Program-made: the position numbers and the translations under genes
Shown: one piece after another, positions 12,701 through 17,175 of the stretch
Numbering within the stretch: the stretch's first letter is position 1
How the letters are laid out: each line of letters opens with the position of its first letter
Notes under the pieces: model-generated
The model's database searches: none
The model's input: only the letters and a program-made list of their open reading frames with translations
Told to the model about the DNA's origin: nothing
Assembly: GCA_016802295.1 (NCBI GenBank)
Contig: JAESIW010000210.1
Location: 980,001 to 1,018,772, forward strand
Direction: 5' to 3'
DNA from: Brachionus rotundiformis
Taxonomy: Eukaryota; Rotifera; Eurotatoria; Ploima; Brachionidae
DNA: 38,772 nt

Positions 12701-13181
12701 GGTTATTGTGGAAGAGCCTGTAGATGTTGCATTGGCTAACTTACAAAACCCTGAATTAGACGCCGATGTAGAAGCCGAAAATAATGCTGAAACTGTTACA
12801 GAAGAAGGCATTAATGCTAACGCCGAAGGTAAAGCTAATACTGATGCAGAAGCGGACGCAGAAGTAGAAGCAGTATTAAGCGATGATATGGATGCATTGT
12901 TAGGTGATATGTTAGGTTTTGAAGCTAATTCATCTGCCGATAATAGCTTTAATTTAAATGGTTTAAGTACAAATGCGGTTAATAGTGAAAATTCTGAAGT
13001 TGATGAAGATTTTAGCAACACTATGAACCAGCTAAGCCAACTAGAAGATACCACAACCCAGCAAGACGAACACGAAAGCATAGCTTTTGCGTTAGATAGC
13101 AGTGTAGATGTGGCGGATGATGGTAGTGCAAACCAAACCGAACAAGCTAAGGTAAAAAACACAGTAGGCGTGGGCGATTAA
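735..13181 (+). CDS. Giant RTX-like repetitive surface/secreted protein (4148 aa)
   Basis: One uninterrupted frame of 4148 codons. Residues about 15-105 resemble the prefix domain of BapA/LapA-type adhesins: a conserved 'GRDLVITTYSGGSIVVANY' strand pair, then 'GLAVKDSSGLYYG'. From about residue 450, degenerate RTX-like nonapeptides recur (LGAGDDVFV, MGSGDDVYY, DGGSGNNTI, MGAGDDTVDF, DAGEGDDALYL, GLGGDDELDF, DGGAGSDTLNI). They are paired with a second motif, an 'LTNxDD' or 'FVGTxxxDxF' turn, spaced roughly 70-300 residues apart. Residues about 2550-3900 are richer in Asn, Ser, Thr and Tyr with fewer repeats. The last ~220 residues, from about 3930, form an acidic Ala/Glu/Asp-rich tail. I found no cysteine anywhere, which fits export. 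No signal peptide or catalytic domain was recognised, and no type I secretion genes lie in the window. Start: AAGG at 719-722. Most likely a calcium-dependent adhesin or cell-surface filament; the function is inferred. Confidence 0.8.
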   Translation: MTDTNKKDNILEVSNPSEGVVVVYPKPGEEVVIDMELGSLERKIVGRDLVITTYSGGSIVVANYVVLFAQDNGLAVKDSSGLYYGIEDMLEEGSRAGFTGEELPKIIIDRELSSAGVNDSGEKYLQSSSSKLLEDVFSKDLLVGSVDIDTQNPVAELNPNLDPYEVRSLFLNNDKKFDTDVVYSFNGSTFFNQNQSYFKPVKVGSGSVDIVALYGAKTEDNSGKVVGLLGKVSELIYNGGGLIAGDIDVDLDRDLFGADYMWAAQEIDLSDREGGVFINLLNKELFSDTFAESSDDWKSLINRKMSFKLTGSNVRIVDMFLTGLPEGVKIVESEGVEVFSGAGGALLRPKGTSSTLVVEFEYEEGFNEGNVVDANMVMSLNGYNSRTKTLIQVDNTFKLQFREVRSGADLINFSEVDAYTYSTALDPKKVITGEGGDFVVSGHGSNEYELGAGDDVFVSGKGVSVVDMGSGDDVYYAGLSGDIVDGGSGNNTIRIKGDVIEGVGASVVNGLGIVDVFNNVAGKVLFVAGNGTPIKSELRLEFEGGVGSSLKNFSNLYLSDKVNSIEVESTFNLSEVGAFNLYANEKVVAGSGSAKVVDFTDSLSRAYINMKEGYFSTNSDVGVTGEGSKVKFWHDNVVGEDGEVYVNEIHKFVGSKGYVDEVVGSDDREVLVDKELGSVGNYVLDYSLLSMGIRVRYDAVEGYVKVDRDGNRTYTDKYKFMFGVGSKFVGTDYVDVYNISDEFGSLDIEDVGRTDDVVDYKGLNGGVSVDFTNDDEVLVTRYNASGKVEDRLKGFNRENVHLTDSNDVVKDNRLSDGIDGLGGDNRLDLSEVVGSLTLSLVEYNKAVLNISGLAQRYDYNNFNQITLGNGADTILFAGVDGMKVDAGGVVNTLEVVTSGVHAEDYVKNIEIGSGVGSYDKVYVVTKAGGTTAREVVSEFKGVSSYKLTNNDDRISVGSAQDLSGKEVDAGGSNFALGALKYVYDAVDATKNVLTDGDTLNITSTVASSGLDLFGSGAFERVTGFNSIVFDNGKFSGNLKINMNVRDKDVDSSNLSFRHIYGAKLESLGGGSRGYKSNNEINNNTAGANGFVNTRYDIDGLNTKITYGGVTGQEFYFRNFNKIVGAATADIFNVVASADVDLDIDGGSGSNELNYGDSDGNLYVSFIAGDVSIYKGASSVDYLSKAYDKYSGGLAKIVGGKGDDYFALDTLNVVFEIDGGEGANNFVSFANVTGSFTLANNVIDGGKYTSIQGFELTNNDDVFGVDIAQNYFYDGGRGVDQILFRNVTGGLMYVVNDSKDEDGNVVYTNVSDGSSAVRNIKNFETFIGVNDNNTVFNIDTYSNSNDAGDYNEYFYLGGRDNGTSITNSVIYGYTSVGNEGLTMSIGLDTYRYGGLGEEGGSDYEFLTRVEKRSNGSGKKAFDWFSRVNEYTLSDYDDRVAVNVASLVGITAVDDVKDINSINMGAGDDTVDFSESSNSVNIDFSNNNINGEVGAWKFSNWEKLILTSEDDEVELNSDILEASLNNAGGLYSIDGDGGDNTLSFNGLTDSGLFGGADTVGVVVDVSDVTRGVEVFVNDGSKAKLLDVTNFNKFVGSSFNDLFYGSAEGSTNYTKTNGLGALDYSKFTLDGFRGFRFDINGDAVSVITKSEISRFVDTADKHFTKFVGTNAADTFVLNSLPTGSTKIDIDGGLGANSLFLEASISATLTEGLVLDLNKGNLYKKTSSTTVSYNNGAGAGGVFETQLGGSTASDTDAIVKLKGIRVFGGTVEDDIYIADENLFASTGGSIDAGEGDDALYLQSGTGEGYLLDASKSIIRYKRTGAEASVKNVEKVYFGRGNDSVIIGSGSGVTEVNGGTGNNKIDLSNLLIAVTGDIDNLTVGGSAISLTNFNSYALTNYNDKIAIQGDSVARVLDGNKGINEVEYLAATDVNAIELTLGADYVGDIKRTKAGGETDDKLSNFSVYRVGAFGDTTVKVTGNKASYELEVASGNNLEIDYSTLYANATDGGINADIGGVLNVFKYDGSAISGIDVYKGTGGANLGNTAFTFKGSVGNDLYNLGAYTSGGVRVIEVIGDATSSKTVYASGLATGGNGVDYTFNSTNINVSGGGSVYNITAGASSDIGVVGLVGGSSGGDSFVFGTGALGSIRNDLRIDGLGGDDELDFSAETLNTGESMVVDFVENKISFGLAADDKTINLQNAIYNITSAAGAGDVEFKGLNEIREYNLDASGLSGSTKVSYNGAGGAVEINVDAGGTVNVNKGTIVDNLVGINEYGTTNFNDTISIAAAGLATLDANFDGGAGSDTLNISDYVGTDALTINLNATANGVVWEDSNNRLDVKNVENLEISGSGVRTGAEQVTLGVSNNMASSVVTTFRAGKAGDNQNAIYSYTNAVAEATVLNVLLDGSTLDSNYTTALASVSSGGKLVSTTLYGVVDYRFTTGLLDTLNVSITDFDLANYNAAYSFNAGTVNGENNTLSLSGVLNVNEINFATAGGVSGLSFVNGVTTRGFNNFNNLEFSANYRGITNFTVGDYTRLNLDLANLSRANKITLNTGALIVANNLTGNNTVTYNNGTLRYTEGANSIEVGLANGSGSSSLTASSTFLNVTTAGATYAVVGNKPVNDMPRFVALNTGGSTVNFSGYTGTSNVFSINNVVADMGMHNAVYAGGTGGYDNNSRTNFTMQYGSTTIAGANNYVFSGGNDRVYFNSSSTNASGGYVAPSITLNGGAGIDTLVLQPASNTILGLLSPHNNNETYNGLNTSTVVVTEGGVYKSAQQTSVSKLMDVFRAGKNADISRFEDRRVDFNFNNFEILDLSFYDTKLSRGKHLVVTVGNSDKAGYLFNSAYYNEVIMPNYNPYTSGQAWYDNAYMGTNTAELYYQQVGRGNDSSRFLPSNTLIFNHGVVEELNVTASFDFNTSNGNAQYGYNLDGFYLSGGTNRSFKAKHVTNFDVLIGTTAPRNINFTFASVTAEQTLSVLSTLSNGRIYAYTGNSGWQGGGLEPVNFIPQLSLGGSNASNIANLSLQGLTIPNMPNYIVNSAGRLIEDTSNIVDNGMGLKANAFLPSAFTYVGIPDLLTINLLAANDSWLAWRSGVYNPLLSIEAGSSLNTLLMPKGIIYLTLDAMYASNPGQAKNYGVGDGTIISGVDSELHSDKLILNTQVMVAEASQDRFNDLNLTAWSHDRIIDKKFHDLFADSKTGKSHFVTMNGTTDPDGTARDIETKDLYINHLAVVLLNSTTPGGTDYRDSTSHYVTFGSGGSVYQSNKVYVAGGIYFHPQIFASGQSPVPYRQTWNVGSTQDTADFSGIKNGDYAFMPTYAPKAMFNTPWKDASKFAVETDKTNPRYNPVFSSFTKLNEAFDKNLNGGRENLESIIAFGKNETAKDMSYLSKYGSGVDASATPLFYRLSGVEYIRGTNANDTFYMGKALGFSDAAREHYTTIKGGNAPADGKSTYSYYHPLFGLSKDANAQTNLATRLVEFYGAGGNNTLVNDMFTASHKTNYKENSATDGNVPLRRSGLITMDNVTVYKVTGTSGNELTVQSIRNGNGGNGVNPGELNTNYSTTKFYDIQSIRSDDGVVKGDNTTYEYMQLRDIQFINVGGVAPEAFDVPISSPIYKTGTKSQFVIDFANINSSNNLQLTVDLGGRYFRDADKLTPNNLVTKGTDYNGGSLGIQVGGFKDGKVGGYYSNTYYQLVGGASAATYVRDDTIFEPNRYIMQTGNKATNTRIDFQSPSSAEVDTEMVINTTVTGAYDKRVLLKNVDSIVFDTGAVGSAGSSTRSNVDIYFNANLNFEKLNGKVIFTFADTRQVFMTKHVYDHYNYTWRDANSPISAQDKKFTTIFEEKGGTGRWFAVASSGFNIPAMTINDETIANPSLPVTPRSASFVVRELLDTANTVQQSYNVLDDFYSVMGISSDYKEASALHTYNFNEIDKVYTNAQESEAKAEAEATSDTVVDVVKQDSSNVADVDVTEQDTTADGVEVAVKDATETEADAEGVVIVEEPVDVALANLQNPELDADVEAENNAETVTEEGINANAEGKANTDAEADAEVEAVLSDDMDALLGDMLGFEANSSADNSFNLNGLSTNAVNSENSEVDEDFSNTMNQLSQLEDTTTQQDEHESIAFALDSSVDVADDGSANQTEQAKVKNTVGVGD

Positions 13182-13186
13182 GCCCA

Positions 13187-13213
13187 TTGCCTAGCGTGGC
13201 TAGTAAACTATGT
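13187..13213 (+). repeat. Direct repeat, partial copy 1
   Basis: Matches the first part of copy 2 (13305-13331): TTGC, then CGTGGCTAGTA, then ACTATGT are shared, with a few mismatches. It begins six bases after the giant gene's stop codon. Confidence 0.6.
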
Positions 13214-13304
13214 GGTTAGTATTTGGTTAATATTGTTTAATGTGTAATATTATCTAATGCGGGTATTACACGGTAGCTTGTAAATCTACCAACCGTGGAT
13301 ATTG

Positions 13305-13360
13305 TTGCAAGTCGTGGCTAGTACACTATGTTGATACTGCTTAAGCCGTGTAATACTAAC
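13305..13360 (+). repeat. Direct repeat, copy 2
   Basis: About 56 bases, aligned with copy 3 (13436-13493): TTGCAAG, CGTGGCTA, CTATGTTG, then the shared block ACTGCTTAAGCCGTGTAATA. The block preceding each copy is also shared (AATCTACC-N-CCGTGG-TATT at 13283-13303 and 13404-13424), so the repeating unit is roughly 120-130 bases. Confidence 0.75.
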
Positions 13361-13435
13361 GTGTATAAGAGTACACACTGTGTAGATTACCCACGCTGGC
13401 TATAATCTACCTGCCGTGGTTATTATAAAACTTGA

Positions 13436-13493
13436 TTGCAAGCCGTGGCTATTGCCCTATGTTGGGTACTGCTTAAGCCGTGTAATAATTAAC
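13436..13493 (+). repeat. Direct repeat, copy 3
   Basis: Imperfect copy of 13305-13360, offset by 131 bases, with the same 3' block ACTGCTTAAGCCGTGTAATA. It ends about 35 bases before the terminator. The copies differ by substitutions and small indels, so they have been diverging for some time. Confidence 0.75.
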
Positions 13494-13525
13494 TAGGTAC
13501 TAAAATTATAATTAAAAAAACAAAA

Positions 13526-13567
13526 TAAAAAACACTAAAGGGTTTGTGCCTTTTGGTGTTTTTTTCT
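13526..13567 (+). terminator. Rho-independent terminator after the giant gene
   Basis: Stem AACACTAAAGG (13531-13541) pairs with CCTTTTGGTGTT (13549-13560), allowing a G-T pair and a one-base bulge, with loop GTTTGTG and a following T-run; a matching A-run precedes it. It ends the giant gene's transcript, about 350 bases past the stop codon. The remaining ~200 bases to hpt hold only AT-rich DNA and the hpt promoter. Confidence 0.85.
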
Positions 13568-13686
13568 TTTTACATTGCTTGTAGTGTTCTACTATAAGTA
13601 AATCTGTTGTTTAGCTTTGTAGCGGTATATATCTGTTTTTTGTTAATTATTTATTAGTAAAAAAATCTATTGTTTTAACTAACTTG

Positions 13687-13695
13687 TGGTATAAT
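13687..13695 (+). promoter_or_regulatory. Extended -10 promoter for hpt-purA-purB
   Basis: TGGTATAAT is a perfect extended -10 element (TG-N-TATAAT). No good -35 sits at 17 bases (CTATTG at 13667-13672), as is tolerated with an extended -10. Transcription would start near 13702, giving a leader of about 70 bases before the hpt start codon. Confidence 0.6.
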
Positions 13696-13770
13696 AGTAG
13701 TTTGCCTTGTATTTTTGTTGTAATAAAAATATTTAGGTTAAACGTTTTTATTAATTAAGGATTAGTTAAA

Positions 13771-14310
13771 ATGTTAATAAATTCTAATGTAGAAGTTATG
13801 TATACTAAGCAACAAATTGCCACTAAAATTACACAACTTGCCAAGCAAATATCGGCAGACTACAAAGGTGTAGATAGCATAACTTTAATTGCAGTATTAC
13901 GGGGTAGTGCAATTTTTTTGGCAGACTTAATACGTGAAATAGAAGTAGAAAACATTGGTATGGATTTTTTAACTGTTTCTAGCTATGGCAATTCTACAGT
14001 TTCTGGGGGCGAGATAAAAATTATAAAAGATTTAGACGAAGATATTACCAACAAGCATGTTTTAATTGTAGAAGATATTATAGATACAGGCTATACTCTG
14101 CAAAAAGTTATTAATTTACTAAAACTACGCAATCCGCTTTCGGTTAAAACTTGCTGTTTACTAAACAAACCTAGCCGTAGAAAAGTAGATGTAGCAGTAG
14201 ATTACATTGGCTTTAATATAGAAGACTTTTTTGTAGTTGGGTATGGTATAGATTATGCTCAAAAATATAGAAACCTAGCCTACTTAGGTAAAGTTTTAAA
14301 CATTAATTAA
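13771..14310 (+). CDS. hpt: Hypoxanthine phosphoribosyltransferase
   Basis: A 179-residue cytosolic enzyme of the normal Hpt length. It transfers the phosphoribosyl group of PRPP to hypoxanthine (and probably guanine), giving IMP or GMP. The PRPP-binding signature is clear at residues 97-110 (VLIVEDIIDTGYTL). The 'LRGS' loop at 43-46, the flexible-loop region around 70-80 (SSYGNSTVSGG) and the C-terminal 'VGYGIDYAQKYRNL' purine-site segment are also present. The start at 13771 follows AAGGA (13757-13761); Met10 is a possible alternative. It heads a three-gene operon, 27 bases before purA, so its IMP product is the substrate of the next enzyme. That suggests salvage rather than de novo synthesis supplies AMP. 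Confidence 0.95.
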   Translation: MLINSNVEVMYTKQQIATKITQLAKQISADYKGVDSITLIAVLRGSAIFLADLIREIEVENIGMDFLTVSSYGNSTVSGGEIKIIKDLDEDITNKHVLIVEDIIDTGYTLQKVINLLKLRNPLSVKTCCLLNKPSRRKVDVAVDYIGFNIEDFFVVGYGIDYAQKYRNLAYLGKVLNIN

Positions 14311-14337
14311 TTAATAAAAATAAGGATTGTTAATATT

Positions 14338-15630
14338 ATGCAAAATACATTTGTTGTTGTGGGTTTACAATGGGGAGACGAGGGTAAAGGCAAAATTATA
14401 GACCTACTTGCCCCTAAAGCCGATATGGTAGTGCGTTTTCAGGGTGGTAATAACGCAGGGCATACGGTAATTATAAATAATAATAAATTTGTATTGCATT
14501 TGTTGCCTTCTGGCGTTTTAAATAGTAATATAACTTGCGTTATTGCATCTGGCGTAGTGGTAGATTTACAGGTTTTATTAACCGAAATAAGCAATTTAGA
14601 AGCAAAAAATATTAATACCAATAAAATTTTAATTAGTAATCGTGCTAACTTAATTATGCCTTACCACATTAAGCTAGATGCCTTGCAAGAAGAAGCGTTG
14701 GGCGATAACAAAATAGGTACCACTAAGCGTGGTATTGGCCCTTGTTATGCAGATAAATATTCTAGATTAGGTATTAGAGTAGCAGATTTGCTAGATGAAG
14801 AAGTTTTTGCTAGTAAATTAAAACAAAACTTAGAAATTAAAAACGCTATGTTTACCAAGCTATACAATAGTAACGCTTTAGATTTTAACCAAATTTACAC
14901 AAATTATATTAATATAGCTAAGCAAATAAAACACCGAGTGGTAGATTCTACACAACTGGTTAACCAATATGTAGATAACGGCAAAAAAGTTTTGTTTGAA
15001 GGAGCACAAGCCGCTATGTTAGATATAGACTTTGGTACTTATCCGTTTGTTACTTCTTCTAACCCTATAGCAGGGGCAATTACCACAGGCGTAGGTATAG
15101 CGTGTAGTAAAATTAATAATGTTTTTGGTGTAAGCAAAGCCTATACCACCAGAGTAGGTAGTGGCCCTTTTGTTACCGAACTTAACAACGCCACAGGCGA
15201 TTATATTACAGAAAAAGGCAACGAGTATGGCTCTACCACTAAACGTAAAAGGCGTTGCGGTTGGTTAGATTTAGTGGTTTTAAAATATGCCATTATGCTA
15301 AACGGCGTTAACAACCTAATTATTACTAAGTTAGATGTTTTAGCCAACTTATCAGAAATTAAAGTTTGTATTGGCTACCAAATTAATGGCGTAGTTTCTA
15401 CAGAAATGCCGGCAATTGCCAATTATTTACAAAATGCTACACCAGTATACAAAACTTTTAAAGGTTTTAGCGATATATCTAATATAAGAGACTACAACAA
15501 TTTACCAGAGTCTGCTAAACAATACATTAGCTTTATTGCAGAGTTTTTACAGGTGGATATTGCTATGGTTTCGGTAGGGGCAGAGCGTAACCAAAATATA
15601 ATTATTAAACCCAACGCTATAAATATTTAA
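14338..15630 (+). CDS. purA: Adenylosuccinate synthetase
   Basis: A 430-residue cytosolic enzyme that joins IMP and aspartate using GTP to give adenylosuccinate. Visible motifs are the GDEGKGK P-loop (residues 13-19, catalytic Asp14), His42 in 'NNAGHT', 'GTTKRGIGP', 'YTTRVGSGPF' and 'TKLD' near the guanine site. The IMP/aspartate loop reads STTKRKRRCGWLD: the usual 'TTGR' glycine is Lys, but the two arginines matching E. coli Arg303 and Arg305 remain. 'MLDIDFGTYPFVTSSN' and 'KRRCGWLDLVVLKYAIMLNG' are more like eukaryotic and Bacteroidetes PurA than typical alphaproteobacterial sequences. It sits between hpt and purB with gaps of 27 and 20 bases. The function is secure; the foreign ancestry is inferred by eye. 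Confidence 0.96.
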   Translation: MQNTFVVVGLQWGDEGKGKIIDLLAPKADMVVRFQGGNNAGHTVIINNNKFVLHLLPSGVLNSNITCVIASGVVVDLQVLLTEISNLEAKNINTNKILISNRANLIMPYHIKLDALQEEALGDNKIGTTKRGIGPCYADKYSRLGIRVADLLDEEVFASKLKQNLEIKNAMFTKLYNSNALDFNQIYTNYINIAKQIKHRVVDSTQLVNQYVDNGKKVLFEGAQAAMLDIDFGTYPFVTSSNPIAGAITTGVGIACSKINNVFGVSKAYTTRVGSGPFVTELNNATGDYITEKGNEYGSTTKRKRRCGWLDLVVLKYAIMLNGVNNLIITKLDVLANLSEIKVCIGYQINGVVSTEMPAIANYLQNATPVYKTFKGFSDISNIRDYNNLPESAKQYISFIAEFLQVDIAMVSVGAERNQNIIIKPNAINI

Positions 15631-15650
15631 TACCAAAAGGAACATTAAAC

Positions 15651-17087
15651 ATGATTAACCACAATGTATATTCTAACCCATTGTTAGAGCGTTATTCTTC
15701 TGATGAAATGTTGTATATTTTTTCTAACAAAAATAAACACACTTTATGGCGTATGCTATGGGTTAATTTAGCAAAAGCTCAGCAAAAAGCAGGCTTGCCT
15801 ATTAGCAACCAACAAATTATAGATATGCAAAACAATGTTAATAATATTAATTATAATAATGTGCATAAGCACGAACTAGCCACTAAACACGAAGTTATGG
15901 CTCATATTTTAGCTTTTGCACAAGATTGCCCCAGTGCTAAGCCTATTATTCATTTAGGCGAAACCAGTGCTTTTGTGTTAGATAATGCCGATATTTTAAT
16001 TTATAAGCAAGCCTTGTTGTTAATACAAAAGCGTTTAGTTAACGTTATTAATAGTATGCAAAATTTAGCCAATAAGTATAAAGATACCGCAGTGTTATCT
16101 TATACGCATTTTCAGGTGGCACAACCAAGTACCTTTGGTAAAAGAGTATGCATATGGTTAAATAGTATTCTGTTAGATTTTAGCTTGCATTCTACCACTA
16201 TTAGCACACTAAAATTACGTGGAGTAAAAGGCACTACAGGTACCGCAGCTAGTTTTAAAAAATTGTTAAATAATAATTTTAATGTTTATAAACAGCTAGA
16301 GCAAGACTTTGCTCAGTTAACCAACTTTATACAGTGTTACGGCGTAGGCGGACAAACCTACGATAGAAAAGTAGATGTATTTATAGGCAACCAGCTTAGC
16401 AACATTGCGGTTTCTTGCCACAAAATTACCAACGATTTACGCTTACTGCAACACTTAAAAGAAATTACAGAGCCGTTTGGTAAACAGCAGGTTGGGTCTT
16501 CTGCTATGCCATATAAACAAAACCCTATGCTTAGCGAAAGAGTATCATCGTTAGCTAAATTTGTAATTAGCTTAGGTAGTAGTTTAAATATGGTTGCTTC
16601 TACACAATGGCTAGAGCGTACGCTAGATGATTCTGCAAACAAGCGTTTGGCTTTACCGCAAATGTTTTTGGCTATAGATGCTATGTTGTTAATTATGCAT
16701 AATCTGTTTGCTAACTTAATAGTAAACACCCAAGTAATTAATTATAATTTAAAGCAAGAACTACCTTTTATGATTTTAGAAGACGTATTAATGCTATACG
16801 TTAAAAATGGTAACGATAGACAAAGCGGACACGAAATTATAAAGCAAATTAGCCTACAAGCTAAGCAACAAATGTTGCAAGGGGCTAACAGTAGTGTGGT
16901 TTTAGATATGTTATTAGCCAACAAACAACTAAATATTAGCCAAAATACATTAAACCAATTACTAGATATTAACAATATTAGCGGATTTAGTAGCCAACAA
17001 GTAACCGATTTTTTAACAAACGAATGCCAGCCAATATTAAACAAATTTAAACATTTACTAGAAAACCCAACCGTTAATAGCGTTTAA
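15651..17087 (+). CDS. purB: Adenylosuccinate lyase (long, eukaryote/clostridial-like type)
   Basis: A 478-residue member of the fumarase/aspartase superfamily. It cleaves adenylosuccinate to AMP and fumarate; the family also acts on SAICAR. The mobile-loop signature 'GSSAMPYKQNP', with the catalytic serine, the 'YTHFQ' segment with a conserved His, and 'RGVKGTTGTAASF' are all present. The segments 'WLERTLDDSANKRLALP' and 'QELPFMILEDVLM' match the animal ADSL and clostridial enzyme type, and the length also fits that type rather than the ~430-450 residues usual in Proteobacteria. It is the last gene of the hpt-purA-purB operon and converges on mdh across a shared terminator. The fumarate released is the one citric acid cycle intermediate whose enzyme (fumarase) is not in the neighbouring cluster. 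Confidence 0.95.
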   Translation: MINHNVYSNPLLERYSSDEMLYIFSNKNKHTLWRMLWVNLAKAQQKAGLPISNQQIIDMQNNVNNINYNNVHKHELATKHEVMAHILAFAQDCPSAKPIIHLGETSAFVLDNADILIYKQALLLIQKRLVNVINSMQNLANKYKDTAVLSYTHFQVAQPSTFGKRVCIWLNSILLDFSLHSTTISTLKLRGVKGTTGTAASFKKLLNNNFNVYKQLEQDFAQLTNFIQCYGVGGQTYDRKVDVFIGNQLSNIAVSCHKITNDLRLLQHLKEITEPFGKQQVGSSAMPYKQNPMLSERVSSLAKFVISLGSSLNMVASTQWLERTLDDSANKRLALPQMFLAIDAMLLIMHNLFANLIVNTQVINYNLKQELPFMILEDVLMLYVKNGNDRQSGHEIIKQISLQAKQQMLQGANSSVVLDMLLANKQLNISQNTLNQLLDINNISGFSSQQVTDFLTNECQPILNKFKHLLENPTVNSV

Positions 17088-17093
17088 CAGTAA

Positions 17094-17145
17094 CAAAAAA
17101 ACCCCAAGCCTTGGTAAAAACCATATAAAGCTTGGGGTAATAAAT
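17094..17145. terminator. Bidirectional terminator between purB and mdh
   Basis: Perfect 9-bp stem ACCCCAAGC (17101-17109) and GCTTGGGGT (17130-17138), with an inner TGGT/ACCA stem in the loop. Read on the minus strand it is followed at once by seven T, making it a strong terminator for the gltA-icd-acn-mdh operon. On the plus strand the T-run (17154-17160) is further away, so termination after purB may be weaker. Confidence 0.85.
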
Positions 17146-17175
17146 TATGCAACTTTTTTTATTATACAGTAGCTA

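Larger units (their letters stand above)
13182..13525. other. Repeat- and hairpin-rich region, probable 3' UTR of the giant gene
   Basis: Noncoding stretch between the giant gene's stop codon and its terminator, visibly richer in G and C than other intergenic DNA here. It holds three imperfect direct repeats and several inverted repeats: GTGTAATA (13242-13249) with TATTACAC (13264-13271); GGTAG (13272-13276) with CTACC (13286-13290); GTGTA (13361-13365) with TACAC (13372-13376); GTAGATTA (13382-13389) with TAATCTAC (13403-13410). The segment TATTACACGG at 13264-13273 can also pair with CCGTGTAATA at both 13346-13355 and 13478-13487. If transcription runs through to the terminator, this would be a structured 3' untranslated RNA. 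No tRNA fold or known RNA family was recognised. Confidence 0.5.

Noticed and set aside
12458..13162. A 234-codon open frame on the minus strand opposite the end of the giant gene
   Set aside because: Its Ser/Ala-rich, low-complexity product is the antisense image of the Ala/Glu/Asp-rich tail; no ribosome site or family resemblance. The other minus-strand frames under the giant gene are the same kind of shadow.
735..13181. Giant gene as a polyketide/peptide synthetase or a polymorphic toxin
   Set aside because: No catalytic, carrier, RHS or toxin domain could be recognised; the sequence is beta-rich repeat throughout with an acidic tail.
13187..13493. Possible CRISPR array
   Set aside because: Only three imperfect copies, with unequal offsets of 118 and 131 bases, similarity extending into the would-be spacers, and no cas genes.
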